Below are positions 8,374 to 21,306 of a DNA stretch of 32,542 bases, in pieces (within the stretch, counting starts at the first letter, position 1; each line of letters starts with the position of its first letter). Origin of the DNA: Prasinococcaceae sp. CCMP 1430. Its lineage: Eukaryota; Prasinodermophyta; Palmophyllophyceae; Prasinococcales; Prasinococcaceae. The DNA is taken from positions 36,346-68,887 of the forward strand of contig RQSC01000757.1 of assembly GCA_013416795.1 (NCBI GenBank), in the 5' to 3' direction. A model generated the notes under the pieces. That model saw only the letters and a program-made list of their open reading frames with translations. It did not search any database and was not told the origin of the DNA. The position numbers were made by a program, and so were the translations under genes.

Positions 8374-11300
8374 CTACAGGTTTTCTCTGTCGAGCGCCGT
8401 GAGCATCGCGCAGCCGCGCATGACCCAGTGGCTCTCGGGCATGGCGCTCGGCAGCCTGATGTTCATCACGAAGTTGGTCGAGTGGCCGGTCGTCATGAGC
8501 ACGCCGCGGCGGTCCATGGTGCGGTACAGCGGGCACGTGTAGCTGGGCTTCTCTTCGATGTCGGTGGTCTTCTCGGGACGGAGGTGCATGCACGGCGCGC
8601 GGCAGTACAGGACCGCGGGGGCGCTCTCGCACAGCTGCGAGCCCTCCGGGTCCCAGCCGGCGCCCTCGAGGTACAGACCGTGGATGTGCACGCCGAACTT
8701 GGGCGCATCCTTGTACTGCTCGGGGTCCATGCCGAGCATGTCGAAGTCGTAGGCGACCATGTCGATGGGGATGCGCAACCCGCGCGCGTAGTTCTGCAGA
8801 CCGGCCGTGAGGAAGGACTGCACGAAGAAAAAGGCCGGCAGCCAGTGGATGCTCGGGATGCCCGTCTCGTACCAGTCCTGGAGAGTCTTCAGGCGGCGCA
8901 AGAGGTCGTTGACGTAGGCGCCAAGCGGCATCAGGCTCGGGTACGACACACCCATCCAGAGCGCGGGCACGCCGTTGATCGCCATGCTCGTGAAGGCCGC
9001 TTCGATCGTGCTCGACATGACCACCGTGCCGTCGATGGCCTTGATCATCTCGCGCAGGCTCGATCGGACGCGCGAGGTGAGCTTGTTGAAGCGCGTCATC
9101 TCCTGCGCGAGCACCGTGTTGAAGGACTCCTCATAGTCCACGGGATACTTGGCCTGCACGGCCTCGATGTCGAAGTCGTCAGGCAGGCGTGATAGAATGT
9201 CGACGGCCACGGCGCGCACGGCAGACTCGGCCGAGCCGCCGCCGCCGCCGCCGCCACCGCCGCCGCCCGACGTGCCGCTCATCTCGAGCAGGCTCGCGAG
9301 CGGCGCCTTGGTGTCGTTCGTGTCCTTGGTAATGTCAGCGTTGGCGTGAAGACCGAAGGCCTCGGGCGCCGGAATCACCGGCAGGGACGATATGTACTCG
9401 TCGTAAGCCTCGGCAGGGCCGGGCGCGATGGCGTAGTACAGCCCGCTCGCGCTCAGCTTGTAGTCAGGGTCGCTGATCACCTTCTCCGAATAGCAATTCG
9501 CCAGCAGGCAGTTGAGCAGCCGCCTGTCCTTGTCGTCGGTCACGCGCCCGCCGTAGTTGCACTCGCCGACCATGTACAGCAGCGCATTGAACGGCACCTC
9601 GTCGTTCTCGTCGATGAGCATCTTCAGCTGGCGCACCGAGATGCGCAGGTCGCCGTCGTCGAAGCCGTAAGGGATGTTCCAGCCGAGCGGCCCGAACTTG
9701 CGGCGCTCCTGGATGACGCCGTGGAAGAAGCACAGCCCGAAGAGCAGCCGCTTGAAGGGATCGGGCTTGGTGCAGCCCTCGAAGAAGTCCTCGGCCGCGA
9801 TGGGATCCAGGCCGTACGAGCGCTTCATGTTGGCGCGCAGGCCACGCGGGGGCTCGTTGACCATCTTGACCGAGTTCTGCAGCACGGCCACCGGGAAGGC
9901 CGGGCTCGGATACGACGTGCACCACAGGCGGAAGCCCGGATCGATCGCCTCGGGGTCGAAATCCTCAACGATCTGCTCGAGCGTGGGCATCCAGCTTGGC
10001 GCCAGATGGCAATTCTGCAGCACGACCCACGACCCGTTGCCCGCGGCGTCGCGAATCATCGCCTCGGCCTTGGGCCCCTGGCCCTGGCCAAGCGAGATGG
10101 TGCTGACTTTGTCCTCCATTTCGCGGTCGGCGGCGAACTTGAGGAGCACTGCCGTCGGGTCCGAGCCAGCGCTGAGTACAAACACGAGCGGTGTCGTCGG
10201 GCTCGAGTCCGCGTAGCAGCCGTCGAGGTCGAAGGGCAGCGGCTCGATGAAGCGCTTGCCCAAGGTCTCCTCCACGAAGTCCTGCACGGCGGGCACCACC
10301 TTGTCGGGGCGCAGGCATCGCACGAGGAGCAGTTTCTTGAAGCTGTTCCACTTGTCGTCGTATCCCGCGGGGAGCGGCGCCGTGTGCGGCAGCTGCGCGG
10401 CGAATATGTCGCGGAAGGTGGACAGCTCGCGCTTGAACAGGCCAGTGAGGTCGCTGAAGGCCGGGAGCGCGCCCAATCGCACGATCTCCTGCCAGGCGGG
10501 TGTCGACAGCCACTCGGCGGCCGGGTTGGGCTCGTCGACGGCGCCCATCCCACCGGTGAGGAGGAACATCCACTCGTCCTCGCGGACGCGCCCCTCGGCG
10601 CCCAGGATGCGCGAGCACAGCAGGAACGCGAACATGAGCTTGTCCTTCTCAAACAACGAGCGGCACACGTTGACGTAGAGGGCATACGTGAAGTGGTCGT
10701 TCACGTGATCAAGGCGTTGGCCCACGTCGTCGGACATCTCGGCGGCCGCGATGGAGCCGACGAAAAGGTTGACGAACCATGGCAGCGAATACTGGTACAT
10801 GGGCTCGATGTTGGCCAAATCCGAAATTGCGAAGAAAAGCACAGCCGTGTACTTGCCGCATGGCGCGTAGTTCTGTCGCGCGGCGTCGATCTCCTTCTCG
10901 GTCTGCTCGGCCAGCACCTGCTTCTCGGCAATCTCGTTGCCAAGCGACTTTGCTTCCGTGATGATGGAGATGGCCGTCTCGTCCTCCAGAATATTGCCCT
11001 CCGACGAAGACAGCACGTGCAGAATCTTGTCTTCAATCTCCTTCAGCTTGCGCGCGTTGGTCGCGCCCTGCACTACCAGCTCGTTCTTCGAAGCCTCTAG
11101 GTCTGGGCGTTCCTTGGCAACCACCACACCAAGCAGCTGGTCGCTGTGTGTGTGCGCGCGTGCGTGCGTGCGTGCGTGTGTGCAGAGAGAGAGAGAGGGA
11201 AAAAAAAGAGGGTGCGCGAGGGACGAGCGCAAGGGTCAGCAAGGGCCGCAGCGCGCCATGCGGCGCCGCCAAAGGGACGCGTCGGCGGCGCCGGACGAGG

Positions 11301-14300
11301 TGCGCGCCCGCGCAGGCGCACCTGAGTCCTTCAAGAGTGATGGTGAAATTCAACAGCGACACCTTGACAGCGACCTCGGGCAGGTAGTGCGGGTTCCTGA
11401 GCTTCGTCGTGATGTAGAAGCGGAAGTCGCTCGAGTACTCGATGGTCGAGTCGCCGAGGCGAATGCAGTTGACGCCGCCTGACTTGAAGACTTGCTTGAG
11501 CAGCAGTGGCTCGAGCGAGGGGTCGAGCTCCTCGCCGACGTTCTCGAGCAGCACAGGCAGACCGAACTGGATGGCGTTCTCGAGCGTGCGCAGGTAGCTT
11601 CCGCTCGAGTCGAGCTTGATCACCTGTAGATTGTTCGGCTTCTCCAGATTCTTGGTCCACTTGTTGGCCTGCCCTTGGGGGTCGATCATAAGCGGCCAGC
11701 GGCGCGCGTTGGCCACGATGATGCCGTTGTCGATGGAGAACGCGTCGTTGGGTAGGCCAGCGATGGTCCACTCGCGGATCCTCACGGGCTCGCCGAGGCA
11801 GCTGCCCAGCGAGAACTTGTCGGCGGACCCGGCGGGAATGCGGCGCTCGGAGCACATCGCGCACCACTTGGCGGTGATCTCGTTCCGATAGGACGCGGTG
11901 AACGCCCCCAGATACGAGATCACTCCGGCGGCGACCAGCATGTCGCCGGTGAGCTCGGTGTAGCGCGCGCCGAGCGACTTGGCCGCCTCCGTCCAGCGCG
12001 TCTTCTCGCCGCCCAGCCCGCCGATGAGCTTTTCGGCGCGCTCGAGTTTCACGGTGCAGAGCTCGACCTCCTTCTCCAGATTCTCCTTCTTGTCGACGTT
12101 GGTCTCGAGCTCTGCCTCCATCGACGCTAGCTTGTCCATCAGCTCTTTCAGCTCCGCCTGCTTCTTCTGCAGCCCTTCCACAACCACAGCATAGCTGGCC
12201 TCGGCGGCAGCGAGCTCCTTCCTCTTGGGCTCGACCACCTTGGCCACTTTGTCGTACACGTCCATCGCGCGCGCCCAGTGGCATATGCCCTCGGCGGCGC
12301 TCGAGGCGGACTTCGCGCGCTCGGGCGTGAAGTTCTCGTCGGTGAGGTAGTTCTCGCGGAACTTCTTCATGACGGACGCGGGGATGTTGTCCTTGTCGTA
12401 GTTCTTCAGCATGCCCAGGAACTCCTTGTCGTTTAGCAGCTTCAGGCTGGGCCCCCAGAAGTCGGCGACAGTCCTTCCACCGTCGTTCTTGCGATCCGGC
12501 TTGACCTGGAGCAGCACGCACACCGCCTCCATGACGAGCTTGATGGCGGCCGGTGGATTCTTGAGGCCGGCAATGTACTTGATGTCGGCGGGTTTGATGG
12601 TGTCGAGAGCCTTGAGCGCGGCTTCGAGTGCGGGCATGGCTTCGGCGAGCGCGCTCTCACACTCATCCTTGATGGCCTTGGCGTCAGCGGCCTGGAGGTT
12701 GGCCTCAGCCTCCTCCTTCTGACAGATGAGCTTCTTCGGCTCGACGACCTCCTCTTTCTCACGCTCGATCTTGGCGAGGAGCTCCTCCACCTCGCCGACG
12801 GTGATGATGAGCTTCGGCTTGAGCGCCGTCAGCTCCTCCTGCATGCCCGCGACTTGCTCGGCCGAGCTCGCGAGCTTTTCCAGGCCCACCTCGTAGCGCG
12901 ACTTGAGCTTGGTCGTCTCGTCGCGCTTGGTGGCCAGCAGCGTCTTGAAGGCGCTGATGAGCTCCAGGTACGAAGTGGGCGTCACGTAGTTGTGGCGGCC
13001 GGTCGCCTCGAGGAACCTCGCGCTCTGATCCTGGACGGTCTGATGAAAGAACTTGCAGCTCTCCACGAGCTCGGGGCGCATACTCTCGGGCAGGTCCATA
13101 TCCTTGAGGAACATCCTCGCGACGGCCTCGAGCGCGTCCGACGGCCACGCGGTAAACCAGTCGATCGTGCAGCAGTTGACCAGGCTGGGAAACTGGCGCA
13201 GGCGGTCGCGGAAGGCCGCGCCGATGGGGCTCATGCAAAACATGACGTGGAAGTTGGCGCGGCAGCGCGCGACGAAGTAGCCCCACAGCTCTAGCTGCGT
13301 CTCGAGCGCAAGGCCTTCCTTAGCGCTGGCCGCGCGTGCCATCTCGATGATCGCCATCTTCTGATCGCTCGGGAACAGGTTCGGGATCTCGCCGGAGTTC
13401 AGCACTGCGTTGATCTCCTCCACCATCGATTCGAACTTGATGTTGGTGTCGCTGAAGAGGAAGACCGTGTTCACGCCCTCGCCGCCGGCGCGCGTGAGCA
13501 TGCGCTGCATGTCCTCGTGCCAGTCGTTCATGCTGTAACTCTTTGAGATCTCCACCTGCTGAACCTCCATGCCCATGATGAACGCCGCCAGCTTGGTGAG
13601 CGACTGGCGCCCTGAGCCGCCGACGCCAACGAGCAGCATCGAGCCACCAGGCTGCTGCAGCAGCCGGCAGATGCGTGAGACGTGCTCCGCGGCGAACAGG
13701 AAGATGGCCAGGTTCATCGGACGCTTGGAGAGGCCGTTGAAGTCGGCCAGGTATTCCTCCATGGTGGACAGCGCCAGCGGGATGTCTTGCACCTCGGCGT
13801 ACTTGCGCTCGTGTGGCTCGAGGTCGGGCGTCATGTACGAGCCGAAGAAGACGGAGCGCACGGCCTCGCGGTCGAGCGACCCGCCGGCGTCGTCCTCGCC
13901 CCCGCCGGTGATGTGCGAGAACGCAGCCGCCGCGCCGACCCCAAAGTGCGCCGCGGAGAGCTCCTCTAGGTTGCCTAGCAGCCAATCGCGGTCGGCGTCG
14001 TCCGTCAGGCGGTCGAAGAACACGCGCGAGGACTCGTGCAGCCACAGGCGCGCCATGGCTGTCTTGCGCGCGCTGCTGTTGTCCCCCGCCAGCTCGCCGG
14101 GGCCCATGAGCATGACCCCCTGCACGACGCGCGCGAAGTCACGCAGGCTGAATACGTAGTGCGACTTGGACGGCGTGGAAAGCAAGTGCGCCATCGAGCG
14201 CCCGTACACCTGCAGCGTCGCGTCAACAATCGCACCAGAGAGCGCAGCGACGTCCGCGGGAAAGTCGTGGTTCACCGTGAAGTGATAGTCGAGGATCGAC

Positions 14301-17300
14301 TTGAAAATGCGCATGAGGGTGGCGTCCGTCACGTCCGACAGCCCCACGATGTTGAAGTGGCGCAGGAAGCGAGGCGTGACAGGGTTGCGGCCGCCGCCAG
14401 GAGGGCCCATCGCGCAGACCAGCTGCACGTCCTGCAGGAGTTTGAACTCGTTGTCGGTGCCGTACCATCCGTGGTAGTCCGCAAATTGGCGAAGCAGCTC
14501 GACGGGCGGCTGCGCGCCGTACTCCTCGAGCGTGGGCATGTTGAGGTCGTCGACGAAGACGATCGCGCGCTTGCCCATCGGCGGGCCGATGACGCCCTTG
14601 CGGCGCTTGTCGAGGCGGCCGTCCACCTGCTCCTGCGTCATGCGCGCGGACGTGCGTGCCGAGAAGGCCACGATGATCGGCATGAAGCTGTCGCTCGGCA
14701 AACCCTTGACGAGGTGCCGCGTGACATACACGGACTTGCCCGTGCCGCTCGGCCCGCACAGGAGGACGGGCATCTGGCGCTGGATGCACGCGTCCAGCAG
14801 GAAGGTGTACCGCGCGCTGTCGTCGGTCGGGATGATGATCGAGCCGAATGGCGTGCCTTTGGGGATGGGCGCGTCCTCCAGCGTGGAGTTCCACGTGACC
14901 CACGCGACCTTTTCGAGGTCGTATACGAAGTCGTAGACAGTCCCGTCCGTGGGCACCATGTCGCACGCCAGGTTGGGGGGATCAGCTGGCACGAGCGATT
15001 TGTAGTCTTCCGCGAGCACGCCGCCGACCAGCTCGCGCACGAAGGCATCGAAGGCTTCGCGCCCCTCGGCGAGACCCGTGCAGCCCACGCTCCAAACGAG
15101 TGAGAACAGGAACCACGCGTCGAGCGCCTGCGCGGTGCCAGCGGGCTGGTCCTCCTCGGTGGGTTCCCTCATCCTGGGCGATGCGCCGCCGCCGTCCTCG
15201 CCTTCCTCTTCGCCCTGAGCTGCCACGTCGCCGTCTTCATCGTCATCGGCGGCCATGGCATTCCGCAGCGGCTCGATGAGGCACGTGAAGATGTTCATCG
15301 CTGAGCGGGCGAGGTTGGTATCCATGGTGGGAAGCATCTCCTTGATGCTGCGGCGCACGAAGCGGAGCGACGCGGGCATCACCCATTCGAATAGCCGGCC
15401 GACGCGCTCGCACTGCGCCTTGGTGAGGGTCGCCTCGAGCGTGCCCAGCCAGCTCGTGAGCAGGGGCCGCCAGCCCAGCTGGTGAGGCTCGAGGTACACC
15501 ATGCCGCAACGGCTAACGGTCGCGGGCGACGCCACCGCCAGGTCGCCCACCTCGAACATCATCGTCATGGGATCGCTCATCTGGATGATCTCTGACGACG
15601 GGAGGCAGAGCTTCTTGTTGTCATCGAGCACCGTGTTCATGTTTTCGATCCAGATGGCGTCGACTGGGCCGTCCATGACCATCCACTTCCGGTCGGGCGA
15701 CGGGTCCGAGCTCAGCTGGCGGAAGTATACCGCCAGGCAGCCGTCCATCCACTCCTGCGTGATGGCGTCGGCCTCGCCGTAGAGGCGGCCGAGCGTGACG
15801 GACTTGGGGTTGATGAAACGGCAGTGCACAGGCACCTCGTCGCCCTGGCCGGCCTTGGCCATGTCGGTGAGTGCGCCGCTGAGGACCTTGATGGCCGCGC
15901 TCTTCCCGCTGAAGGGCTGTCCTACGAGCATGAGGCCATGGCGCACCTGCACCATCTCGTAGAGCTCGCGCGACTTCGTAAGGAAGTACTCGGTAGGCTG
16001 CAGGTTGTGCTTGGCGCAGTTGGCGCAGAGCGCGGCATCCAGGTCGGTGTAGTCGGGCTCGGGAAGCTCGATGCCGACGAAGAGGTCGCTCGTGATGCCC
16101 GTAAACAGGTCGACGTCCTGGGAGAGGAACTTGCACAGGTTGACGTCCACGATGGAGCGCAGCATGAGCACGAACTCATCCTCCTCAGGGAAGCGCCGCT
16201 TTAGGTTTCCCGCCGCGCGCAGCACCGCCATCACCGCGCGCATGCCGTAGTCGTAGTGGTCCTGCGAGGACAGCTGCTCGGAGCAGAGGCGGTAGGTGGC
16301 CACGATCTTTCGCGCGTTGTCGCGCGCCTGGAGGTAGCCAAAGGAGTATAGCAGGATCTCGGCGATCATCGCGTAGTCGGGCACCATCATGGCCACCGTG
16401 CGGAAGAGCGCCTTCAGGTTGTCCGGCAGCTCCGAGCGGCCGGCGTAGCCGGGGTTCATCGTGATGAACGCGTTGGCGCTGGGCTTGAGCGTGAGGTGCG
16501 AGCCCTCGAAGTAAAACTTCGTCACTTTGTTTCGCTTGGCGATCTGCAGCTCGAGCACTTGCTGGGCCACCACGCTGAGGACTTCCAAGTTGATGCGGTT
16601 GAATTCGTCAAAGCACGCCCACGCGCCGCTCGACGCCAGCCCCTTGAAGAACTTGCCCATTGCGATGTAGTCGAGCGTGTCGGAGCAGTTGAAGACGACA
16701 CACTGTCTGGCGAGCGCCTTGGCGAGGTCCTTAGTTGTCTCGGTTTTGCCAGTCCCTGCGGGGCCCTCCGGCGCGCCGCCCATGCCGAGGTGGATTGCCC
16801 CTATCAGGGTGCGGTAGCAGCGGTCGGTAAGCGGCGTGATCACCAGCCGGCTGCTGTTGCCCAAGTACTCGTAGCCGTACTCGACCTCGGCGTTCATCAT
16901 TCGGATCATGCACGTCTTCTCGCTATCCTCGTCCTCGGCGTCGAGCGCCTCCCAGTACATGCGCAGCTGGCTGAGCCAGGTGAAGTCGCCGGTGCTGTCC
17001 ACACCTTCCTTGACCATGGCGGCCACCACGTCGCGCGCGTGCACGTCCATGACGACGAGGGCCGAGAGCGTCTTGCGGTTGAGCTTCGAGAGGTTGCCGC
17101 GCACCAGGCTGACGATGTCGCTCAGCTGGCTCGTATTCGCCTTCTCGAAGTCGGCCAGATCGCCACTCTCGATGGCCTCGATGCAGCCGCTCGTCCAATA
17201 GATGGCCGTGCCGACGAGCACCACCTGGCCTGGCCAGTTGAGCACCCAGTCCTCGCGCTTGTCGCTTGCGTACGCGGCGATCCCTTTGGCGACCTCCTCC

Positions 17301-20300
17301 TGGCACGCGGCGAACATCCCCTCTTCGACCTCCAGCAGCCACTTCTCGACGGCGCCGCGCGCAGCAGCCGGGTTGATCGTCTCCTTGAGCGGGAAGCGCT
17401 CCTTCTCGGCCGACTCCATCGCGTAGATGAGCTCGTCCTCCTCGCCGAACTCGAGTGTGGCGATGCCCTCGAAGCACTTCTTCAGATGCGGCTGCACACG
17501 CTTGGGGTCCTTCGTCTCCGAGAGAATCTCGAGCATCTCGTCGTTCGACAGGAAGAAGAAGCGAGGGAAGGCGACCCGCTTGACCTCGAGGTATGATGCG
17601 AGGCCGCTCTTAATCTTGTCGAGCAGCTGGTTGGCCTCTTCGAGGCGCGCCAGGCGCTCCTTGTCCCTGGCGATGGTGATACACTCGGGCTTCTGGTTGG
17701 TCTTGCGCATGACGTCACGCCAGATGGCGTCAACCGTCTGGAACATGGCACCCTCCTCCGGAAGCTGCTGCACGATGTCTTCGGAGCCGAAAATAGGCTC
17801 CAGGTACTGCCACGTCTTCTGGCAGGCCAGCCACTGGTCGATCATGTCCTGTAGCGTCTGCAGAATGCCCTCCCAGCTGGACGCCCGCGCCTCGAATGGC
17901 TTGATGAAGGGACTCGCGCGCATTGACATCACGCGCACGATCTGGTCGTCGAGCACCAGCTGGACCTCGTCCACGCCGCCGATGATGAAGGTGCCGGTGT
18001 CCTTGTATTCGATCACGCGGAAGCACACGCCGTCCCAGTCGAGCTGCATCTTCTCGAGCGCCTTCTCGAGTGAGTGCTCCTTTGAAGCGTTGGTCGATAC
18101 GCGCTGTACCTGCTCGAGCTTGTCCATGATGCCCTGCCCAACGAGGTCGTTGATGCTGAAAGCGTGACCCTTTTTATAGGTGCCGCCGATGATCGCGAAG
18201 ATCGACTCCCAGTGGCGGTCGCACAGCGCAGGGTTCGCGAGCTCTTCGATGAGGGGCATGTTGGGCTTGAAGTCTTCGATGGCGTTCTTGAGGCGGAAGA
18301 CCACGGAGTCGTCGCGGTTGGCCTTGGACATCTTGTAGGTCGTCTTGGTGTACGAGGCAACCGTGTCGGCGACCTGCGCGATCTCTAGCGCGATCACGCT
18401 GCCCGTCGTCCACGTTTTCGCGTGCTCCTCCCACTCGCGCATCGACTTCCACACGTCGTAGCGCGCCTTGCACTCCTTCTCGGTCAGCGCGAGATTCGAG
18501 AAGTCGTCGGGCGGCATGTTGAAGAGCCGCTGGTAGTCTGCGAAGACCTCCGCGCGCGCTTTGGTGGTGGCTAGGAGTTCAAGGAGGCCCTCGAGATCCG
18601 CGCACACCTCGACGGCGTCGGCCTCGGGGTCCACGTAGATGCCGCTGTGCAGGTTGCCCAGCACCGCGAGCATCTCCTCGTTCGTCGCGTTGATGTTCTT
18701 GTCAAGTGTGGCCATCATGCCTTGCTTACGCTCGCCGATGAATGCCTCGGCCCCTGCCAGGGCCGTTGTGAAGTCGCCAATGGCCTCGTGCAGGTCGTCG
18801 AGCTTCACCTGATCGGCGGTGGGCACCTTCATGTCGACGCCCGCCAGCAGGGCGTACATCTCGTCCACCGACGCTGCCTTGGCCATGAAGGCCTTCTGAC
18901 CGGTCACCATGTCGGTGTTGAGCTCCGAAAAGTCTACGAACTCGTCGAGGGTCTCCGGGCGGTCCGACAGCAGGCGCGAACGCTCACGGAACGCCTCGAG
19001 CCCTTCGATCGTCGCGTCGCGGGCCGCGCCGAGAAGGAAACCCTTGACGTCGTCGAGCGTGCGCGTGGTCATCGGAATGAGCTCGTTGCGAAGGCTCTTC
19101 GAGTCGACGTGGAGCGCGCCGAGCACGTGGCCGGTGCGCATGCGCTCGAGGTCGTTGCGCCAGTTGCACTGGCGCTGCAGGTCGGCACGGAAGGTGGCCA
19201 CGGTGTGCGTCTCGGCGGAGTACGCCTCGAAGTCCCACGATGTGCCAAAGTCGTGGATGGGCCTGTGCTCGTCGAAGTTTTTGACGTACTCCGAGGCAGC
19301 CGCGAAGTCGGCAGTGATCGCGTCGTCTATCCTCGAGCGCAGCCCGCTGAAGTACTCGGTCGAGCGGATGACGGACACGGGGTTCATGCCCTGGGACTTC
19401 CCGCTGAGGAAGTGCGAAAAGGAGCGCATGAAGAGCAGGCGCGGCACGGCTTGCACAGTGGCAATCATGCCCTCGATGGCATTCGAGCTGAGGACCTCGC
19501 GCACCTCGCCCGCGTCGGGCGCGAACTTGATCGCGTCTTCGGTGAACGAGATGGTCGTCTGGAAAACTCCCTTCGTGACCTTCTCGGTGGCCTTCATGCG
19601 CGAGTTCTCCAGCACCTCCAGCAGGCGCTCCGCCGTGTGTATCGCCTGGCCTACGAGGCCCTCCACCAGCATGTAGTCCACCAGCCGGATGAAGTCGCCG
19701 AGCATGTCGGCCTCCTCGGACACGCGCCGGTACGTCTGCACGCGCTCGATCTTTTCCTGCTTGATCGACACCATCGAGCGATTCTTCTCCGCGGCGCGCC
19801 CGGGGTGCAGGCTGACGCCCGTGAAGTCCTCGAGCTCGCTCTCGTTGCGGATGGACTCCTTGTAGAGCTTGGCCTGCTTGACCGCCTCGTGGCACACCTT
19901 CTCCACGCAGTGCTGGATGCGCTCGACGGTCGCCTCGAGCGCGGGCGTCGCTCGGAGCGAGCGCTGATTCACCTGGAGCTCAGAGAACTCGCCCAGATTG
20001 TATAGCCGCCCCTCAGCGATGGCCATCATCTTCACCTCGGAGAGCTCGTGCACGTAGCCGCAGAGCTCCATGAGCGCCGGACAGAACGTCGGCTTGGCTA
20101 GGAAGAGCTTGCGCTTCAGCTTGTTGCGCACCTGCGAGAAGAGCTTGCGCCGCACGGCCTTTCGCCAGTGCTGGAAGCGCTTGTACACCAGGTAGTGCCT
20201 GAAGAAGCGCATGCGCCTGAGCACATTGAAGATGGACTTGTGTCGCATCCACTCGCCCAGCTGTGTGAACTCGCTCTGCTCCCCCGGCCTGATGTGCACC

Positions 20301-20651
20301 ACACCCGAGGCGCTCATTGTGAAATACTCGCCGCCGTGCGCCTCCTCGCGCGTCGTCGCCACAAGGTCGTAGGGGCGAAACTCGAGTCCCGTCTGTGCTG
20401 GCAGGCAGTAGAAGAACTTGACGCCGGTGTGTTGGCCGCGGCGGGCGTAGAACTCCACGACGTCGTCGCCCGTGCGCACCTCCGGCGGTTCGTCCTCGAC
20501 GGCATCGCTGTCAAAGTGCGAGCGGTCCGCCGCTGCAGCGGCCGCCGCCGCCGAGGCCGATGCGTATGTGTCGGTGGCCGAGCGCGAGCCAATCGCCGGC
20601 AGCCGCGGCACCGACGCGGCCGGGCCCGCGGCCGCCTTCAGCTCCTTGGCG
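8374..20651 (-). CDS. Axonemal dynein heavy chain (inner-arm, monomeric type likely), 5' partial
   Basis: ATP-driven microtubule motor of the flagellar axoneme. Exons 11322-20651 (running into the gap) and 8374-11143 give about 4,030 visible residues, typical of single-headed inner-arm heavy chains (about 4,000-4,150). Numbering from the gap edge: an N-terminal block with EYFTMSASGVVHIRPGE and a basic helix; the AAA1 P-loop GPAGTGKT near 1296 and Walker B ACFDEFNRI; AAA2 GQPFSGKS near 1576; AAA3 GPSGTGKS near 1966; AAA4 GVGGSGRQS near 2340; stalk coiled coil and microtubule-binding domain around 2580-2890 (DNA 12000-12900); AAA5 with FRFYITTKLRNPHYLPEV; AAA6 and the C-terminal domain ending ESHWVMRGCAML. 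Oddities are an acidic insert between AAA2 and AAA3 (15165-15250) and a run of about 11 glycines at 9237-9270. The tail resembles DNAH6-type chains most, by memory only. No true start is visible: 20611 is GTG and the frame stays open to the gap. Confidence 0.96.
11144..11321 (-). other. Intron of dynein heavy chain (178 nt)
   Basis: Donor CTCAG/GTGCGC, GCTGAC at 11240-11235 (A 92 nt before the acceptor), acceptor CACACAG/CGA. It splits a serine codon (phase 2) in the conserved string TLEGLSDQLLGVVVAKERP. The 3' part is a (GT/GTGC)n and GA repeat when read on the plus strand, giving a C/T- and A/C-rich tract before the acceptor. It is the only intron visible in 12 kb of gene. Confidence 0.95.
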
Positions 20652-21305
20652 NNNNNNNNNNNNNNNNNNNNNNNNNNNNNNNNNNNNNNNNNNNNNNNNN
20701 NNNNNNNNNNNNNNNNNNNNNNNNNNNNNNNNNNNNNNNNNNNNNNNNNNNNNNNNNNNNNNNNNNNNNNNNNNNNNNNNNNNNNNNNNNNNNNNNNNNN
20801 NNNNNNNNNNNNNNNNNNNNNNNNNNNNNNNNNNNNNNNNNNNNNNNNNNNNNNNNNNNNNNNNNNNNNNNNNNNNNNNNNNNNNNNNNNNNNNNNNNNN
20901 NNNNNNNNNNNNNNNNNNNNNNNNNNNNNNNNNNNNNNNNNNNNNNNNNNNNNNNNNNNNNNNNNNNNNNNNNNNNNNNNNNNNNNNNNNNNNNNNNNNN
21001 NNNNNNNNNNNNNNNNNNNNNNNNNNNNNNNNNNNNNNNNNNNNNNNNNNNNNNNNNNNNNNNNNNNNNNNNNNNNNNNNNNNNNNNNNNNNNNNNNNNN
21101 NNNNNNNNNNNNNNNNNNNNNNNNNNNNNNNNNNNNNNNNNNNNNNNNNNNNNNNNNNNNNNNNNNNNNNNNNNNNNNNNNNNNNNNNNNNNNNNNNNNN
21201 NNNNNNNNNNNNNNNNNNNNNNNNNNNNNNNNNNNNNNNNNNNNNNNNNNNNNNNNNNNNNNNNNNNNNNNNNNNNNNNNNNNNNNNNNNNNNNNNNNNN
21301 NNNNN
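20652..21305. other. Assembly gap (654 N)
   Basis: A run of N. By position it must hold the dynein heavy chain N-terminus and start, a divergent promoter region, and the 5' part of the plus-strand gene that emerges at 21306. Confidence 1.
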
Positions 21306-21306
21306 C

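Noticed and set aside
9346-20005. Several long plus-strand frames (9346-11100, 14036-15103, 16496-17596, 18647-20005)
   Set aside because: They lie opposite highly conserved dynein motor sequence and show only Leu/Glu/Arg/Val-rich composition, the expected complement of GC-rich codons.
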